A DNA stretch of 64,000 bases, taken from Polynucleobacter rarus (GTDB taxonomy: Bacteria; Pseudomonadota; Gammaproteobacteria; Burkholderiales; Burkholderiaceae). Within the stretch, counting starts at the first letter, position 1. Every line of letters begins with the position of its first letter. The stretch is taken from the NCBI RefSeq assembly GCF_003072505.1, contig NZ_NTGB01000001.1, positions 570,820-634,819 of the forward strand, given 5' to 3'. Below, one piece after another: positions 35,175 through 44,282 of this stretch. Under the pieces are notes generated by a model that saw nothing but the letters and a program-made list of their open reading frames with translations, searched no databases and had not been told where the DNA came from. The translations under genes and the position numbers were made by a program.

Positions 35175-35207
35175 CCCAAAGGCTTAGTGAAGATCTAAGC
35201 CTTTGGG
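35175..35207. terminator. perfect 13-bp hairpin after selenoprotein gene
   Basis: CCCAAAGGCTTAG (35175-35187) pairs perfectly with CTAAGCCTTTGGG (35195-35207) around a 7-base loop, 23 bases after the stop codon. It lacks a strong T-run, so it may be a weak terminator or a 3' stabiliser. Confidence 0.5.
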
Positions 35208-35305
35208 GAAAGTCCTAAGTAGTATTTGTTTTAGTTTTGTATATATTGATAGATTATTCTCAATAAGATTCGTCAAAATGAATCATCCAAAAATCAGGAG
35301 ACCAG

Positions 35306-35698
35306 ATGACTGCCCCTTCAGTGACTAAGGCTGATATTTTGCAAGCTTGTAAAGACATGCTTTGCAAAGAACTCTATGTGGTATTTACAACGCCAACTAA
35401 TGGTATGGGCCCAGTCATGGAAAACTTGGAAAAGCATTTAGAGTTCCAAATTGCCCTAGAAAAATCAGGCGTGATGTTTGGCGCAGGACCATTTTTCGCT
35501 GAGAATGAATCGGATTGGAATGGTGAAGGCATGGTGATTATTCGGGCGAATTCTTTAGCCCATGCGCAGGAAATTGCTGCTAAAGATCCGATGCATCAAT
35601 GTGGCGCAAGGTCTTTTAAAGTCCGTCCTTGGTTACTTAATGAAGGATCGATTACGATTCAACTAAATTATTCTGACCGTTCACAAAAATTACTTTAA
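35306..35698 (+). CDS. YciI-family small protein
   Basis: 130 residues. KELYVVFTTPTNGMGPVMEN, then HLEFQIALEKSGVMFGAGPF and the AHAQEIAAKDPMHQCGARSF end fit the YciI ferredoxin-like fold with its conserved H and D(P) residues. Such proteins are linked to muconolactone-isomerase-like chemistry or act as small dimeric modules of catabolic operons. It precedes a Bug gene by 17 bases, in one transcript. Confidence 0.75.
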   Translation: MTAPSVTKADILQACKDMLCKELYVVFTTPTNGMGPVMENLEKHLEFQIALEKSGVMFGAGPFFAENESDWNGEGMVIIRANSLAHAQEIAAKDPMHQCGARSFKVRPWLLNEGSITIQLNYSDRSQKLL

Positions 35699-35715
35699 TT
35701 AATAAGGAATTTGAT

Positions 35716-36711
35716 ATGGCATTGCAATCAATAAAGTCCTCTTTCCAGAAAATTAAAATTTGGCAATCCCTTACCTTTGCGCTTTGTGCATTGATGAGCA
35801 GTTCGGCATTCGCACAAAGTGATTTTCCTAAACAAAAACCGATTACTTTTATTGTGGCAACTGGTCCTGGTAGTTCGACCGACTCCATTGCCCGCTTAGT
35901 TGCCGCGAAGTTGACTGAAACTTTAGGTTGGAATGTCGTAGTAGAAAACAAGTTAGGAGCCAGTGGCAACATTGCTTGCGTCTATGTAAAAAGATCCAAT
36001 CCGGATGGCTATTCGATTTTGGTTCATAGTGTGTCATTTGCGATCAATCCAAGTATTTATAAAAATGCTGGCTATGACGCGATTAATGATTTTGAACCTG
36101 TTGCATTAGGCGCAAGTTCACCGAATGTGATTGGTATCAATACTTCTTTACCCGTGAATAATCTAAAAGAGTTAGTGAATTACGGCAAAAAAGAAAAATT
36201 GAGTTACTCATCCTCTGGGATTGGTACAACCACTCATTTGACGATTGAGCGTTTTAAAAATATGACGAATTCTGACTTTGTGCATGCCCCTTATCAACCT
36301 GCGCAAGCAGTAGGTGCAACGGTTGCAGGTCACACACAAATCTCGAGTACCTCGATGCCACCAACCATTCCGTTCATTAAAGCGGGTAAATTAAAAGCCT
36401 TAGCGGTTACGAGTGCGCAGCGTTCAGCAGCACTTCCTGATGTGCCGACAATGGCAGAACAAGGGTTTCCGGAATTTGATGACACGACTTGGTTTGGTTT
36501 CTTTTCAGCTAGCAAAACACCACCTGATGTTTTGGCGAAGTTAAATGCTGAAATCAACCGCGCAATTGAGTCGAAAGATGTCAAAGAAAAACTCACTGGC
36601 TTAGGACTTGATACCAAATCTTTATCACCAAGTGAATTTAAACAATACGTTAAAGCAGAGGTCCCTAAATGGGCAAGAGCCGTCAAAGAGTCCGGTGCTA
36701 CCGCTGAATGA
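35716..36711 (+). CDS. Bug/TctC-family periplasmic solute-binding protein 7
   Basis: 331 residues; signal peptide ends near SAFAQS, then KPITFIVATGPGSSTDSIAR, VENKLGASGNIACVYV and VHAPYQPAQAVGATVAGHTQ. It is the closest in-window relative of the protein at 21536. It is in the same direction as the YciI-like gene and convergent with a GST-like gene. Confidence 0.92.
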   Translation: MALQSIKSSFQKIKIWQSLTFALCALMSSSAFAQSDFPKQKPITFIVATGPGSSTDSIARLVAAKLTETLGWNVVVENKLGASGNIACVYVKRSNPDGYSILVHSVSFAINPSIYKNAGYDAINDFEPVALGASSPNVIGINTSLPVNNLKELVNYGKKEKLSYSSSGIGTTTHLTIERFKNMTNSDFVHAPYQPAQAVGATVAGHTQISSTSMPPTIPFIKAGKLKALAVTSAQRSAALPDVPTMAEQGFPEFDDTTWFGFFSASKTPPDVLAKLNAEINRAIESKDVKEKLTGLGLDTKSLSPSEFKQYVKAEVPKWARAVKESGATAE

Positions 36712-36725
36712 AAATTAGTTGAGGA

Positions 36726-37496
36726 TTATTTTTTAGGCCTTAAGTAAGCCAGATGTGGATATTTTTCGGTAAGTAAAGAGCCAGGATAATAGGTTTTTTG
36801 AAACACTGGATGTGCTTGAATATTTTCTAACCAAGCACTGATCAGTGGTTTATCAGCCCAAGACTCACTGAGGTTAATATCTTCCATCCGCACAATCACT
36901 GGCATGACGGCGATATCTACGAGACTCAGCTTATCTCCCATGATCCAAGGGCCTTTGTTTTGCGTAATCCATTCGTTCATTCTGATGACTGTCCGGTTCA
37001 ATTTATCTAAGGCTTGATCCATTTCAGCTTTGGGAAAGCCGGTTCTGCCCATCGTGAGCAAAAACTCTTTACGTAGTGGTTTGGAATTCGCTAAGGCCAG
37101 AAAAGCTTCTTCTGTCATTTGCTGAAAATGAGGCAGGAATGCAAGGTTATAAGAGGGAACTCGAATCGCAGGTGCTGGAATTTCGTCGACATAACGCATC
37201 ATCCAGCGCATGAGTGCTTTTTTTTCTGGTTCTGGTGGAGTAAAACAAATTACATCATTCGCAACTTCATCGAGATATTCGATGATGACCGAAGAATCTA
37301 AGATCGTATGCCGATCATGAATTAATGCGGGAACGACTGCATTGGGATTGATTGCCAAATATTCTGGCTTTAATTGATCCCCAGAAAAGAGATCTAATTT
37401 ATGTTCTGTGAAAGATAAATTCTTAGCATTGAGAACAAAGCGAACGCGTTGACTACAAGTCGATTGCGGGGCATTGTATAGAGTAAATTCAGCCAT
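36726..37496 (-). CDS. glutathione S-transferase-like protein
   Basis: 256 residues. The thioredoxin-fold N-terminal domain reads LYNAPQSTCSQRVRFVLNAK with the catalytic-type Ser/Cys region, VPALIHD and DSSVIIEYLDEV (the conserved glutathione gamma-glutamyl site). The helical C-terminal domain contains WIMGDKLSLVDIAVMPVIVR, the N-capping motif of GSTs. It is probably cytosolic and may conjugate, isomerise or dehalogenate a substrate of the neighbouring catabolic genes. Confidence 0.88.
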   Translation of the reverse strand: MAEFTLYNAPQSTCSQRVRFVLNAKNLSFTEHKLDLFSGDQLKPEYLAINPNAVVPALIHDRHTILDSSVIIEYLDEVANDVICFTPPEPEKKALMRWMMRYVDEIPAPAIRVPSYNLAFLPHFQQMTEEAFLALANSKPLRKEFLLTMGRTGFPKAEMDQALDKLNRTVIRMNEWITQNKGPWIMGDKLSLVDIAVMPVIVRMEDINLSESWADKPLISAWLENIQAHPVFQKTYYPGSLLTEKYPHLAYLRPKK

Positions 37497-37636
37497 ATGT
37501 CTCCGGTGATTATTTTTTATGATATTTTATTTATTCTAGCTTAATAAATAATGATTTTAGTAGTCTTTCAATATTGGTAGGTAAGATGATTATTCTGCAA
37601 GCTTCCTTTTTCCATTTATTTTTATGAGGAGTGCAT

Positions 37637-38590
37637 TTGAAAGCAGCTGTCATTGTTGATAAAGAACTAGCGCCCATTTACGCAGACTTTAAAGATCCCG
37701 AGATTGCATTAGGTCACCATCTTGTTCGAGTGCAGGCGTCCTCAATCAGTCAAATTACGAAGGCAAGAGCCTCTGCATCACACTATAGTTCAGATAATGA
37801 GGTGCCGTTTGTTCCGGGATTTGATGGGGTAGGCACCTTAGAGGATGGCTCTAGAGTTTATTTTTTGCTGCCTCGTAATCCCTTTGGTGCGATGGCAGAA
37901 TATTGTTCTGTAGCACAAGAAAACTGCATAGTCATACCAGGTACATTGAGTTCTGAGGTTGCGGCAGCAATGGCAATTACTGGCATGTCCTCGTGGGCTG
38001 CTTTGGTTGAACAAGCACAAATGTGCGTGGGTGAGACCGTATTGGTTAATGGCGCGAATGGGATATCAGGAAGACTAGCAATTCAAATTGCAAAATATTT
38101 AGGTGCGGGAAAAATCATCGCGACAGCTAGACGTGCCAGCACCTTTGATGATTTGTATCAGCTCGGCGCAGATCAATGTATTGTGTTGTCTGAAAATATG
38201 AAGGAAACCGAAGCAGCTTTTTACGCCGAATTCAAAAAAGGGATCGATATTGTTCTAGATTATTTATGGGGCCCAAGCGCACTTTGCTTAATTAATCTGG
38301 CAGCAAAAAATAGTCCTGCAAACAAAGCTCTTCAATTTGTTCAGATTGGTTCAATTGGTGGCGCAACGATTCCATTCCCCGCATCGGCACTGCGTTCTAG
38401 TGGCTTAAGATTAATGGGTAGTGGTCTTGGTAGTCTTTCTATTGCCCAGATGTTAAATTCAGTACTTCAAGTCTTAACCCATGCACCCAGTGCAGATTTC
38501 AATGTAAAGGTAAATTCAATCCCTCTCGCTGAAGTTTCTCATGCTTGGAATACGACCTCTTCTGAGACTAGATCGGTAGTTATCATTTAA
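37637..38590 (+). CDS. quinone-oxidoreductase-type MDR protein
   Basis: About 317 residues. A TTG at 37637 is preferred because GAGGAG lies six bases upstream and it gives the family start MKAAVIV; a GTG six bases earlier is too close to the ribosome site. Motifs: VPGFDGVGTLEDGSRVYF, VNGANGISGRLAIQIAKYLG (nucleotide site) and KNSPANKALQFVQIGSIGGA. It belongs to the same MDR group as the gene at 2909 but is clearly different in sequence. It probably reduces an alkene or quinone with NADPH. Confidence 0.82.
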   Translation: MKAAVIVDKELAPIYADFKDPEIALGHHLVRVQASSISQITKARASASHYSSDNEVPFVPGFDGVGTLEDGSRVYFLLPRNPFGAMAEYCSVAQENCIVIPGTLSSEVAAAMAITGMSSWAALVEQAQMCVGETVLVNGANGISGRLAIQIAKYLGAGKIIATARRASTFDDLYQLGADQCIVLSENMKETEAAFYAEFKKGIDIVLDYLWGPSALCLINLAAKNSPANKALQFVQIGSIGGATIPFPASALRSSGLRLMGSGLGSLSIAQMLNSVLQVLTHAPSADFNVKVNSIPLAEVSHAWNTTSSETRSVVII

Positions 38591-38695
38591 AAGGATGGAT
38601 TGCTGACCACTGTGAATAGGGTTAGCTCTACTAGAGTAATGTTTTATTAACTGCTTTAATTGTGCAAATTTCTATTGTTGAAAGATCTAAAAACC

Positions 38696-40315
38696 ATGTT
38701 TGATATATTACAAAAAGAGAGAACAATCGCGGGTAAAGGTTTTAATCGTTGGTTAGTTCCTCCTGCCGCACTCGCAATTCATTTATGTATTGGCATGGCT
38801 TATGGATTCTCGGTTTTTTGGTTGCCATTGTCTAAAGCGATTGGAATTACTGAGTCGGTCAAGTGTGGTCCTGAGATTGGTTTTTTTCAAGAACTATTCG
38901 TGACCAATTGTGACTGGAAAGTCTCCACCTTGGGTTGGATGTATACCTTGTTTTTCGTATTTCTAGGCTCTGCCGCAGCGATTTGTGGCGGTTGGTTGGA
39001 GCGTGCCGGTCCGCGCAAGGCCGGTGTGGTTTCAGCTTTTTGCTGGTGCGGCGGTATGTTGTTCTCCGCCCTTGGTATTTATACCCACCAATTTTGGATG
39101 ATGCTTCTGGGTTCCGGTGTGATTGGTGGTATTGGTCTCGGTCTTGGCTACATCTCACCCGTGTCTACCTTAATTAAATGGTTCCCCGATCGTCGTGGTA
39201 TGGCAACAGGTATGGCGATTATGGGCTTTGGTGGTGGGGCTATGATTGGTTCACCTTTAGCAGCACTTTTAATGAAAAATTTTGCGACGCCAACAGATGT
39301 AGGTGTTGCCGCCACTTTTGTAGTCATGGGTCTTGGTTATTTTGTATTTATGATGTCCGGTGCTTTTGGTTATCGGTTGCCTGCTACTGGTTGGAAACCT
39401 GAGGGGTGGACGATGCCTGCGATGGTGGAATCCAACGCCATGATTACCAAGAAACATGTGCACGTCAAGAATGCTTTCAAAATCCCGCAGTTTTGGTTGG
39501 TTTGGATTGTCTTATGTATGAACGTTTCTGCTGGGATCGGCGTAATTGGGATGGCTTCACCGATGCTCCAAGAAATTTTTGGCGGATCTTTAATTGGTGT
39601 GACAGGGACATTAACTGCTGAGAATAAAACGGCGATTGCTGGCATAGCCGCAGGTTTTGCAGCGCTGCTAAGTTTATTTAATATTGGTGGACGTTTCTTT
39701 TGGGCTAGTATCTCTGATAAGTTAGGGCGCCGATTAACCTATTCGATCTTTTTCATCTTAGGCGGAATCTGCTACTTTAGTATTCCTTCGAGCGCACTAA
39801 GCCACAGTTTGTTTTTCTTCGTCGCAGCAGTCTGTATTATTTTAAGTATGTACGGCGGTGGCTTTGCGACTGTACCCGCTTATCTCGCAGACCTATTCGG
39901 TACGCAAATGGTTGGTGCAATTCATGGTCGACTTTTGACGGCTTGGGCAACAGCGGGAATCTTAGGGCCAGTAGTTGTGAACTACATGCGAGATTATCAA
40001 TTGAGTATCGGTATTCCAAAAGATCAGGTTTATAACCAAACCATGTACATTTTAGTTGGCATGCTCGCAATTGGTTTGATTGCGAACCTGTTCATTAAAC
40101 CCGTTGCGGATAAATGGTTCATGAGTGATGCCGAACTCGCTGAAGAAAAGCGTTTGGCTCATGAAAAGTCTGAAAAATCTGTCCTTGAAAGTAATTCGGC
40201 TGATACATCGCAAAGTTCTTCGCTAGTGGTGGTTTTAGCATGGACTGCGGTGGGTATACCTTTAGCTTGGGGTACTTATAAAACCATTGTTACTGTAGGC
40301 AAATTTTTTAATTAA
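38696..40315 (+). CDS. MFS transporter, oxalate/formate antiporter (OFA)-like
   Basis: About 539 residues from ATG 38696 with twelve predicted membrane helices. The N-terminal PPAALAIHLCIGMAYGFSVF, GIGLGLGYISPVSTLIKWFP and the RRGMATGMAIMGFGGGAMIG loop are typical of the OFA family, which exchanges oxalate or other carboxylates. There is an extended C-terminal cytoplasmic tail ending with one further hydrophobic stretch. The final 222 bases recur at 41998-42219, beyond an inserted Abi gene. Ligand unknown. Confidence 0.88.
   Translation: MFDILQKERTIAGKGFNRWLVPPAALAIHLCIGMAYGFSVFWLPLSKAIGITESVKCGPEIGFFQELFVTNCDWKVSTLGWMYTLFFVFLGSAAAICGGWLERAGPRKAGVVSAFCWCGGMLFSALGIYTHQFWMMLLGSGVIGGIGLGLGYISPVSTLIKWFPDRRGMATGMAIMGFGGGAMIGSPLAALLMKNFATPTDVGVAATFVVMGLGYFVFMMSGAFGYRLPATGWKPEGWTMPAMVESNAMITKKHVHVKNAFKIPQFWLVWIVLCMNVSAGIGVIGMASPMLQEIFGGSLIGVTGTLTAENKTAIAGIAAGFAALLSLFNIGGRFFWASISDKLGRRLTYSIFFILGGICYFSIPSSALSHSLFFFVAAVCIILSMYGGGFATVPAYLADLFGTQMVGAIHGRLLTAWATAGILGPVVVNYMRDYQLSIGIPKDQVYNQTMYILVGMLAIGLIANLFIKPVADKWFMSDAELAEEKRLAHEKSEKSVLESNSADTSQSSSLVVVLAWTAVGIPLAWGTYKTIVTVGKFFN
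40094..40315 (+). repeat. 222-bp direct repeat, copy 1 (MFS 3' end)
   Basis: The last 222 bases of the MFS gene match 41998-42219 with eight substitutions, no gaps, and identical end at the TAA. The flanks diverge at once on both sides. This is copy 1, inside the intact gene. Confidence 0.95.
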
Positions 40316-40725
40316 GTATTCAAACAATTGAATTTAAAGACTGTTGGAGATCTTTAAATCGTTTCTGGATAATAGTTTTTTTAGGGTTTTCATGACTGAT
40401 GAATAAAGTCTTAACTGATACTTCAGAAGAACTATACAAATAACGATGTAAAAAATTTAAATAAAAAGTCGTAAAGTAGGCGACCTTTCCTTACGAGAAG
40501 TTGAAAACTCAATCGGACAGAGTTTCCGTCACAGTGATCGTTTAATTCATTCTAGTAATGCAAGTTAAACATTCAGTCGAATTAAAGCTAATTATTTGAC
40601 TTTATTAAAAGTATTTAGCATCTATAAAGCAAATACGAAGTGGTATTCGAGAGCTTTCTAAAAAATCCTTAAGCTTTGTAATGGAATTAAATTTTCAAAA
40701 AAATGTACCAAGATAGAATAAAAAC
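40316..40725. other. intergenic stretch at start of inserted segment
   Basis: About 410 bases. Right after the MFS gene an ATTTAAAGA/TCTTTAAAT hairpin (about 40332-40358) with a ten-base loop may act as terminator. The remainder is AT-rich and holds no gene that I can support. It marks the left part of the segment lying between the direct repeats. Confidence 0.5.
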
Positions 40726-41766
40726 ATGAAAGATGGATACAAGAAACCTTGGTTAAATTATGAAGAGCAATTAGGCATTCTAATTAAAAGGGGATTGATT
40801 GTAGATGATAAATCTGTAGCTTTAAATTATCTGAAGCGAATAGGATATTATCGTTTAAGTGGGTATTGGTTTCCTTTTAGAAAGCGTTTAACTAAATTAG
40901 ATTTAAAAGAGAAAGCTTTAAAAAAATCAGCTATTACAAAATCTAATAATTTTGCTTCAGATGAATTTATAGAATCCTCAACTTTTAAAAATGCTGTAGA
41001 TTTATATGTTTTTGATAAGCGTCTTAGGATGCTTGCGATGGATGCTCTTGAGAGAATTGAAATTAGCATCAGAGTTGATATTTCTTATACACTTGGAAAG
41101 CTTAGCAAATTTGCATATTTAGAGAGTGCATTTTTACATCAAGAATTTACTCAAATTATTGATCCCAAAACTGGTCTTACAAAACATCATAAATGGCTTT
41201 CTAAAAATTCTTTATTAATCATGAGATCAAAAGAAGAATTTGTTAGACATAATCGTGAAAAATATGGTCTGCCTCTACCCATTTGGGTTGCTTGTGAAGT
41301 TTGGGATTTTGGAACACTTTCTACATTGTTTTCAGGAATTAGATCAGAGGAGCAGGATCAAATATCCATAAAGTATGGAATAAACAATGGAAGAGTTTTT
41401 GCAAGTTGGCTTCGTAGCTTAAATTACTTAAGAAATGTTTGCGCCCATCATGGTAGATTGTGGAATAGAAATATTGTCGAGCAACCAAAATTACCTTTTG
41501 AAAATGACACCGATTGGGCTTTATTCTTTAAGAGAAATCCACAATCTCAAGTTCGAAGTTATTTATTGTTTGTTATTATGCGACAGCTATTACTTTACAT
41601 AAACCCCAAATCAAGTTGGCCATCTCAAGTGGATGAACTTTTTAATAAATTCCCAGACTTATCCCACTTGGGCTTGAACTTGAAGGGAATGGGAATGATT
41701 GAGGAAGTAAATTGGAATTCTCTTTCTATGCCAAATAAAATAACCCCCAAGCAATCTCTCCATTAA
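40726..41766 (+). CDS. Abi_2-family (AbiD/AbiF-like) HEPN protein
   Basis: 346 residues. The N-terminal KPWLNYEEQLGILIKRGLIV and YLKRIGYYRLSGYWFPFRK are the signature of Abi_2 abortive-infection proteins, and LNYLRNVCAHHGRLWNR contains the RNxCAH (R-x4-H) motif of HEPN RNases. Family members block phage growth in lactococci by stopping infected cells. Its codon use is AT-rich compared with the MFS gene, consistent with transfer, and it sits between two copies of the MFS 3' end. Confidence 0.9.
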   Translation: MKDGYKKPWLNYEEQLGILIKRGLIVDDKSVALNYLKRIGYYRLSGYWFPFRKRLTKLDLKEKALKKSAITKSNNFASDEFIESSTFKNAVDLYVFDKRLRMLAMDALERIEISIRVDISYTLGKLSKFAYLESAFLHQEFTQIIDPKTGLTKHHKWLSKNSLLIMRSKEEFVRHNREKYGLPLPIWVACEVWDFGTLSTLFSGIRSEEQDQISIKYGINNGRVFASWLRSLNYLRNVCAHHGRLWNRNIVEQPKLPFENDTDWALFFKRNPQSQVRSYLLFVIMRQLLLYINPKSSWPSQVDELFNKFPDLSHLGLNLKGMGMIEEVNWNSLSMPNKITPKQSLH

Positions 41767-41997
41767 AAATGGTTTAATTGAAGGGGGCCGTGTTGGTTCT
41801 ATATTAACATTATTTTTTCTAGATACAACTTTTACACTTAGAAAATTTATGGATTTTACTATCTCAAGATATACACTAGTCATCTCGGAAAGTTAAATTA
41901 AAGCAATATAAGAAAGACATTAGATCTAGTAAAAACAAAGAAGTCTTCATTTAATATTATTTGGTAAAAACGAATATGTTGTGGACAAGTTCTGTCT

Positions 41998-42219
41998 ATT
42001 AAACCCGTTGCGGATAAATGGTTTATGAGTGATGCCGAACTTGCTGAAGAAAAGCATTTGGCTCATGACAAGTCTGAAAAATCTGTCCTTGAAAGTAATT
42101 CGACAGATACATCGCAAAGTTCTTCGCTAGTGGTGGTTTTAGCATGGACTGCGGTGGGTATTCCTTTAGCTTGGGGTACTTATAAAACCATTGTTACAGT
42201 AGGCAAATTTTTTAATTAA
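41998..42219 (+). repeat. 222-bp direct repeat, copy 2 (MFS 3'-end remnant)
   Basis: Second copy of 40094-40315 with eight substitutions. It keeps an open frame of 64 codons from ATG 42025 that reads the MFS tail (MSDAELAEEKHLAHDKSEKS), but this lacks all other transporter helices and is a remnant, not a gene. The region 41767-41997 before it holds nothing recognisable. Confidence 0.9.
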
Positions 42220-42328
42220 TGGGAAAACCATTAATCTTGAACTCTATAAGGGGTTTTTATTCTAAACTTAAAAATTAGTTGATTATTTGTTGTAATTTAG
42301 CAATAATATAGTTTATTTTTTAATAGAG

Positions 42329-43609
42329 ATGAAAATGCTGGTTGAATTCAGGGTAACGAACTTCAGGTCTTTCCGTGATGAGCAATGCCTTAGTTTTTGT
42401 GCTTCTGCTCATGACAAAGGGGAGGATGAAATTCACTGCATCGCTACGCAACACAGTGCAGCTCCAAAATTGGTGCGTTCAGCTGTGATTTATGGTGCTA
42501 ATGCGAGTGGAAAGAGTAATCTCATCTTTGCGTTGATGACAATGCAGCAAATGGTACTCAATTCCACACGCTTGCTAGAGCCCCAATACCGGGAGCTTTA
42601 CACTCCATTTCTGCTTGATCAAGAGTCACGTAAACAGCCAACGGCGTTCGAAGTCACGATCTTAATTGATGGTGTTCGCTATCAATATGGATTTCAGTAC
42701 GACGGCGAAAGAATTGTCGCCGAGTGGCTGCTTGTTTACAAGACAAGTAAGGCGCAACGATGGTTTGAGTATCACTATAACCATGAAACGGGAAAAAATG
42801 ACTGGGAACCTTTTTCGGTTCACTTTAAGGGAGAAAAGAAAGGGCAGGGTGAACTTTGGAAAGCAAGTACAGCTGTCCGTTCACTGTTCTTGACACAAGC
42901 TGCTCAATCTAATAGTCAACTTTTACAACCACTATTTAATTGGTTCGCAAACGATTTACTTGTGTTGCCCGCCCGCGCCGAATTCAATCTTCTTCCTACG
43001 CTACATCGACTTGAGGATCCCCAATATAAAAAATGGGTACTTGAACTAATGAACGCGGCTGACATTCACATTAGTGATATTAAGGTAGAAAATCGAAATA
43101 GCCAACAAGTTGAATTTAAACTTGAGTCTGGCAAACCGCCAGAGCTTCGCTCCTTTGAAGGTGAACTACCGGATGTGGCATTTTGTCATACTACCTCTGA
43201 TGGCATAGAGCAGTGGTTTGATCGCCGTTTTGAATCATTTGGTACTCTAAGATTACTTAGTTATGCAGCGCCGTTATTGGATGCAATTGAAAATGGAAAA
43301 CTACTCGTAGTAGATGAGTTCGATACTAGTCTGCATCCTCTGCTCACGCGATATATTTTGCATATGCTGCATAAGCCACACCTCTCAAAAAACGGGGCTC
43401 AACTTTGGATGACTACGCACGATACTTCTTTACTTGATCCTGAATTGCTGCGACGCGATCAAATTTGGTTTGTCGAAAAAAAGAACGATCAAACCTCTGA
43501 GCTATATTCATTACTCGAATTCAGTCCTCGCAAGAATGATGCTATTGAGCGCGGTTATTTGCAGGGTCGTTATGGGGCTGTGCCTTTCATCAGTGAGTTT
43601 TTATTTTGA
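42329..43609 (+). CDS. RloA-like AAA/ABC-type ATPase
   Basis: 426 residues starting MKMLVEFRVTNFRSFRDEQC, typical of the AAA_15/OLD-like group. The Walker A is YGANASGKSNLIFAL, the signature region precedes LLSYAAP, the Walker B is GKLLVVDEFDTSLHP with the following MTTHDTSLLD. The second ATG, six bases in, is an alternative start. It ends eight bases before a RloB-like gene. RloA-RloB pairs occur in defence islands and are thought to sense phage or foreign DNA, with the ATPase controlling the partner nuclease. Confidence 0.85.
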   Translation: MKMLVEFRVTNFRSFRDEQCLSFCASAHDKGEDEIHCIATQHSAAPKLVRSAVIYGANASGKSNLIFALMTMQQMVLNSTRLLEPQYRELYTPFLLDQESRKQPTAFEVTILIDGVRYQYGFQYDGERIVAEWLLVYKTSKAQRWFEYHYNHETGKNDWEPFSVHFKGEKKGQGELWKASTAVRSLFLTQAAQSNSQLLQPLFNWFANDLLVLPARAEFNLLPTLHRLEDPQYKKWVLELMNAADIHISDIKVENRNSQQVEFKLESGKPPELRSFEGELPDVAFCHTTSDGIEQWFDRRFESFGTLRLLSYAAPLLDAIENGKLLVVDEFDTSLHPLLTRYILHMLHKPHLSKNGAQLWMTTHDTSLLDPELLRRDQIWFVEKKNDQTSELYSLLEFSPRKNDAIERGYLQGRYGAVPFISEFLF

Positions 43610-43616
43610 GGATTTG

Positions 43617-44282
43617 ATGTCAGGCAACCAGAATAAAAATCAAAAACTAGTCAAAGCACGAATCAGTACTGAACGCAAGAACGTGTGCCGTCGCGAAAGA
43701 GGCTCGGCACTTTTGGTGTGCGAGGGAAAGTGTACCGAGCCATGTTATTTGCAGGGTCTACTTAGGTATCTAGAAATCTCGGCAGCAAGTGTTGAAATCA
43801 TTGAGGGGCAGACCAATAGCAATGCAATAGCCGTTGTCAAGCGAGCTCGTCAACGGTTTGAGCAAGTCCCAAGAGACCGTGTTTTTGCGCTAATCGACGC
43901 AGAACAGGCTGATTTAACCAAAGCGCTCAAACAATGCGAAAAACCACTCCAACACGAAAACAAGAAAAAGGAAATTCCTGAAATTCGGATTGAACCTATA
44001 TTAAGTTCGCCATGTTTTGAGGTTTGGCTACTCTTGCATTTCCGCTTTTCTGACCAACCGTTTCATAACTTTGCTAGCTTGCTGCCAGAGCTAGAGGTTA
44101 ATCTACCCAATTATCAAAAAAACGATCCTGCAATATTTTTAAAAGTGGGAGGAGGCGAAGGTTTGAAACGTGCGATCGTAAATACAGCCCGACTCAGAAA
44201 TGCCCTATGTGAAACTGGTGCAATCAATCCCTCTACAGATATGGACAAACTCGTTGAAGCGATGGTTGATATTCAAGCATAG
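43617..44282 (+). CDS. RloB-like TOPRIM-type protein
   Basis: About 221 residues from ATG 43617 with GAGG upstream. A basic N-terminal region is followed by ALLVCEGKCTEPCYLQGLLR (EGxxTE motif), VFALIDAEQADL (acidic metal motif) and ILSSPCFEVWLLLHFRF, the three conserved RloB segments, which resemble TOPRIM/OLD nuclease active sites. It forms a two-gene unit with the ATPase and probably delivers the toxic nuclease activity. It is a relative of, but not obviously the same as, PARIS AriB. Confidence 0.82.
   Translation: MSGNQNKNQKLVKARISTERKNVCRRERGSALLVCEGKCTEPCYLQGLLRYLEISAASVEIIEGQTNSNAIAVVKRARQRFEQVPRDRVFALIDAEQADLTKALKQCEKPLQHENKKKEIPEIRIEPILSSPCFEVWLLLHFRFSDQPFHNFASLLPELEVNLPNYQKNDPAIFLKVGGGEGLKRAIVNTARLRNALCETGAINPSTDMDKLVEAMVDIQA

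Noticed and set aside
42025-42219. Separate 64-residue gene
   Set aside because: It is the copied tail of the MFS gene, without the rest of the transporter.
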